Assembly (NCBI GenBank): GCA_003561145.1
Contig: PWXL01000277.1
Span: 1 to 5,304 of the forward strand
Length of the DNA stretch: 5,304 nucleotides
Direction of reading: 5' to 3'
Source: Candidatus Atribacteria bacterium
GTDB taxonomy: Bacteria; Atribacterota; Atribacteria; Atribacterales; Atribacteraceae
Shown here: positions 5,211 to 5,304 of the stretch, one piece after another
How the letters are laid out: the number at the start of each line of letters is the position of its first letter
How positions within the stretch are numbered: position 1 is the first letter of the stretch
Made by a program: the position numbers and the translations under genes
Notes under the pieces: model-generated
What the model was told of the DNA's origin: nothing
What the model saw: only the letters and a program-made list of their open reading frames with translations
The model's database searches: none

Positions 5211-5304
5211 CTACTTTTTCTCCTCTACCTTCCGCACATTCTTGCTGACTGTCGTGGAGTAAATACCGGGGGAAGCAGTAATATCTTCCAATATGTACTT
5301 GTAA
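5211..5304 (-). CDS. 3' end of an unidentified minus-strand gene
   Basis: The minus frame is open from the right window edge to TAG at 5211-5213, giving 30 residues. They include ILEDITASPGIYSTTVSKN and end in the charged RKVEEKK tail. The composition looks like a genuine protein C-terminus rather than a random frame, since the other minus frames read less naturally here. I do not recognise the family. It is convergent with the VOC gene, with about 115 bases between the two stop codons, where the long hairpin sits. Too little is present to say more. Confidence 0.45.
   Translation of the reverse strand, partial: YKYILEDITASPGIYSTTVSKNVRKVEEKK

Overview
The window looks like chromosome from an anaerobic, moderate-GC bacterium, most likely a member of the Bacillota (Clostridia-type). 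This rests on several signs: strong purine Shine-Dalgarno (SD) sites of the GGGAG/AGGAGG type, a consensus sigma-A promoter (TTGACA-17-TATAAT), and genes common in such anaerobes, namely a QueG-like iron-sulfur protein and a UroD/MtaA-type protein. Taxonomy is an inference; no rRNA or other marker gene is present.

Layout. Positions 1-4460 are read leftwards (minus strand): a QueG-like [4Fe-4S] protein cut by the left window edge (1-611), a uroporphyrinogen decarboxylase-family protein (744-1760), a 14-TM DHA2-type MFS exporter (1844-3352), a 179-residue protein that weakly resembles TYW3 (3648-4187) followed by a good intrinsic terminator (3580-3608), and a 51-codon zinc-ribbon-like frame with an in-frame UGA (4305-4460). 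The stretch 4461-4634 has no convincing gene. From 4635 transcription turns rightwards: a consensus promoter with palindromes over its start region drives a VOC (glyoxalase-fold) gene (4712-5095). This is followed at once by a near-perfect 25-bp hairpin that carries an SD and a start codon. The last 94 bases hold the 3' end of another minus-strand gene, convergent with the VOC gene.

How the genes relate. The minus-strand genes do not form one tight operon. Each has its own leader, and candidate promoters lie before the QueG-like, UroD-family and MFS genes. The UroD-like protein has the H-x-C...C zinc motif of corrinoid methyltransferases. The QueG-like protein belongs to a superfamily related to corrinoid enzymes, so these two could share corrinoid chemistry, but no corrinoid-binding protein is visible here. 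The exporter and the VOC protein resemble small-molecule resistance or detoxification functions.

The most interesting points are: (1) the UGA codon at the second position of a CxxC motif in the small zinc-ribbon frame, which could be selenocysteine or a nonsense mutation; (2) the long hairpin at 5100-5159 that buries a perfect SD; (3) the operator-like palindromes in the VOC promoter; and (4) the TYW3-like bacterial protein.
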